Shown here one piece after another: positions 57,346 through 58,218 of a DNA stretch of 58,218 nt. Where the stretch lies: contig DEKK01000002.1 of the NCBI GenBank assembly GCA_002353815.1, positions 1 through 58,218 of the forward strand, given 5' to 3'. The position numbers were made by a program, and so were the translations under genes. Source of the DNA: Bifidobacteriaceae bacterium UBA2724 (lineage in GTDB: Bacteria; Actinomycetota; Actinomycetes; Actinomycetales; Bifidobacteriaceae). Within the stretch, counting starts at the first letter, position 1. Each line of letters opens with the position of its first letter. A model generated the notes under the pieces. The model made no database searches, was not told the origin of the DNA, and saw nothing but the letters and a program-made list of their open reading frames with translations.

Positions 57346-58146
57346 ATGTCTTTATCCATACAAGAGCGATTAAAAGACCTACGTGTGGAGCGTGGCTTGA
57401 CGCTGGGGCAGCTTGCGGAGCAGACCGGGCTTTCCAAGTCTGCGCTGGGCAGTTACGAAACGGAAGACTTCAAGGACATCAGCCACTATGCCCTTATCCG
57501 GCTGGCGAAGTTTTACGGTGTGACCGCTGATTATCTGCTGGGGCTGTCTGAAATGAAAAATCACCCAAACGCCGATCTTGCAGACCTGCGTTTGAGTGAT
57601 GAAATGATTGACCTGCTGAAAAGCGGGAGGATAGACAATACCCTGCTGTGTGAGCTGGCGGCGCACCCGGATTTCCCCCGGCTGATGGCTGACCTTGAAA
57701 TCTATGTGAACGGAACGGCACTGAAACAGGCGCAGGGTGCAAACGCCATAGTGGACACGATGAGCGCAACTGTTATAAAAAAGCATAATCCTGGCATGAG
57801 TGATACGCAGTTAAGACAGCTTATCACCGCCCATATTGATGAGGACGAGTTTTGCCGCTATGTGATACAACGGGACATAAACGGGATTGCCCTTGCTCTG
57901 CGGGAAACACACAAGGACGATTTTTTCAGCGTCCCAGAGGATAACCCGCTAAAAGAAATGCTGGAAACTGCTGGTGAAATCGTCAGCCAGGACAGCGACA
58001 CGGAACAAGCGTACTTGGCGTTTATCTGCAAACGGCTCAAGCTGAATTTTAGGAAGCTGTCAGTAGAAGAACGGAAGTGGCTGAAAAAGATTGCGGAAAA
58101 ATCCGACTTGCTGAAGAATCCAAAACCGCAGAGAGGACGAAGATAA
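57346..58146 (+). CDS. Helix-turn-helix regulator of Firmicutes mobile-element type
   Basis: 266 residues; ATG 57346 with AAGGAGGG seven bases upstream. An N-terminal XRE-type HTH (about residues 6-65: RLKDLRVERGLTLGQLAEQTGLSKSAL, taken in parts) is followed by a ~200-residue helical domain with no enzyme motif. Base composition (about 50% GC), codon choice and the HTH class resemble cargo or regulator genes in clostridial conjugative elements, some of which carry tet(W) in bifidobacteria; no resistance gene is visible in this window. The terminator at 58147-58198 follows. The product family is known only as a regulator. Confidence 0.82.
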   Translation: MSLSIQERLKDLRVERGLTLGQLAEQTGLSKSALGSYETEDFKDISHYALIRLAKFYGVTADYLLGLSEMKNHPNADLADLRLSDEMIDLLKSGRIDNTLLCELAAHPDFPRLMADLEIYVNGTALKQAQGANAIVDTMSATVIKKHNPGMSDTQLRQLITAHIDEDEFCRYVIQRDINGIALALRETHKDDFFSVPEDNPLKEMLETAGEIVSQDSDTEQAYLAFICKRLKLNFRKLSVEERKWLKKIAEKSDLLKNPKPQRGRR

Positions 58147-58198
58147 AAAATGCCTGAACGGCGGTTCTGGTTTTTCAGAACCACCATCCAGGCATTTT
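58147..58198 (+). terminator. Terminator after the HTH gene
   Basis: AAAATGCCTG (58147-58156) pairs with CAGGCATTTT (58189-58198), and GGTTCTG pairs with CAGAACC inside, giving a long, bulged stem with a T-rich loop. It is adjacent to the stop codon of the HTH gene, and the symmetric A and T tracts make it bidirectional. Confidence 0.8.
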
Positions 58199-58218
58199 GT
58201 TTAGTAATAGAAAAAGGT

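Overview
The window reads as a high-GC actinobacterial chromosome, most likely Bifidobacterium or a close relative. The evidence is the gene content and order (a pyrB-I-C-F-K-D-E run, GlnE, gltBD, cobalamin-independent metE with metF), the Shine-Dalgarno usage and the GC bias. It ends on the right in a lower-GC fragment that looks like a Firmicutes-type mobile element. No rRNA, tRNA or CRISPR array was found by eye.

Layout. 1-6.7 kb holds envelope proteins: the C-terminal part of a PASTA-containing exported protein, a small acidic protein, two tandem paralogous single-pass proteins on the minus strand, and a helical-repeat protein. 6.9-7.8 kb is a LysR-type regulator whose start codon lies inside a perfect palindrome. 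7.8-12.7 kb is a bacteriocin-type cassette on the minus strand: ABC ATPase, lactococcin-972-like peptide, a membrane protein, and a large DUF1430/bacteriocin-associated membrane protein. 12.8-18.9 kb holds a CapA-like lipoprotein, two Sel1-type repeat proteins, a DUF4232-like lipoprotein and a small membrane protein. 19.5-26.6 kb is the de novo pyrimidine operon (pyrBICFKDE), closed by a strong intrinsic terminator. 27-34 kb holds a Na+/H+ antiporter, glnE and a large polytopic membrane protein. 34.4-37.8 kb is metE-metF. 38-41.5 kb is an ABC ATPase, trmI-like methyltransferase and SixA-like phosphatase group plus a membrane protein. 41.7-47.7 kb is gltBD. 48-52 kb holds a membrane-anchored protein with a nuclease-like C-terminus and a MerR-controlled redox operon. 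52.4-57 kb is a YdcF/SanA-like protein, a UvrA-type ABC protein and a MagIII-like DNA glycosylase. 57-58.2 kb is a REP-like repeat cluster followed by the foreign segment.

Connections. The palindrome at the LysR start (ATAAA-N5-TTTAT) recurs upstream of metE, which suggests this LysR protein controls methionine synthesis and itself. A 19-bp-spacer promoter with a dyad lies in front of the aldo/keto reductase-merR operon, exactly as MerR regulators require. Three 11-bp-spaced pentamers lie upstream of gltB and resemble GlnR sites. Nitrogen assimilation is represented twice (glnE, gltBD). The most noteworthy accessory system is the lactococcin-972-like cassette, with an unusual gene order and a low-GC peptide gene.
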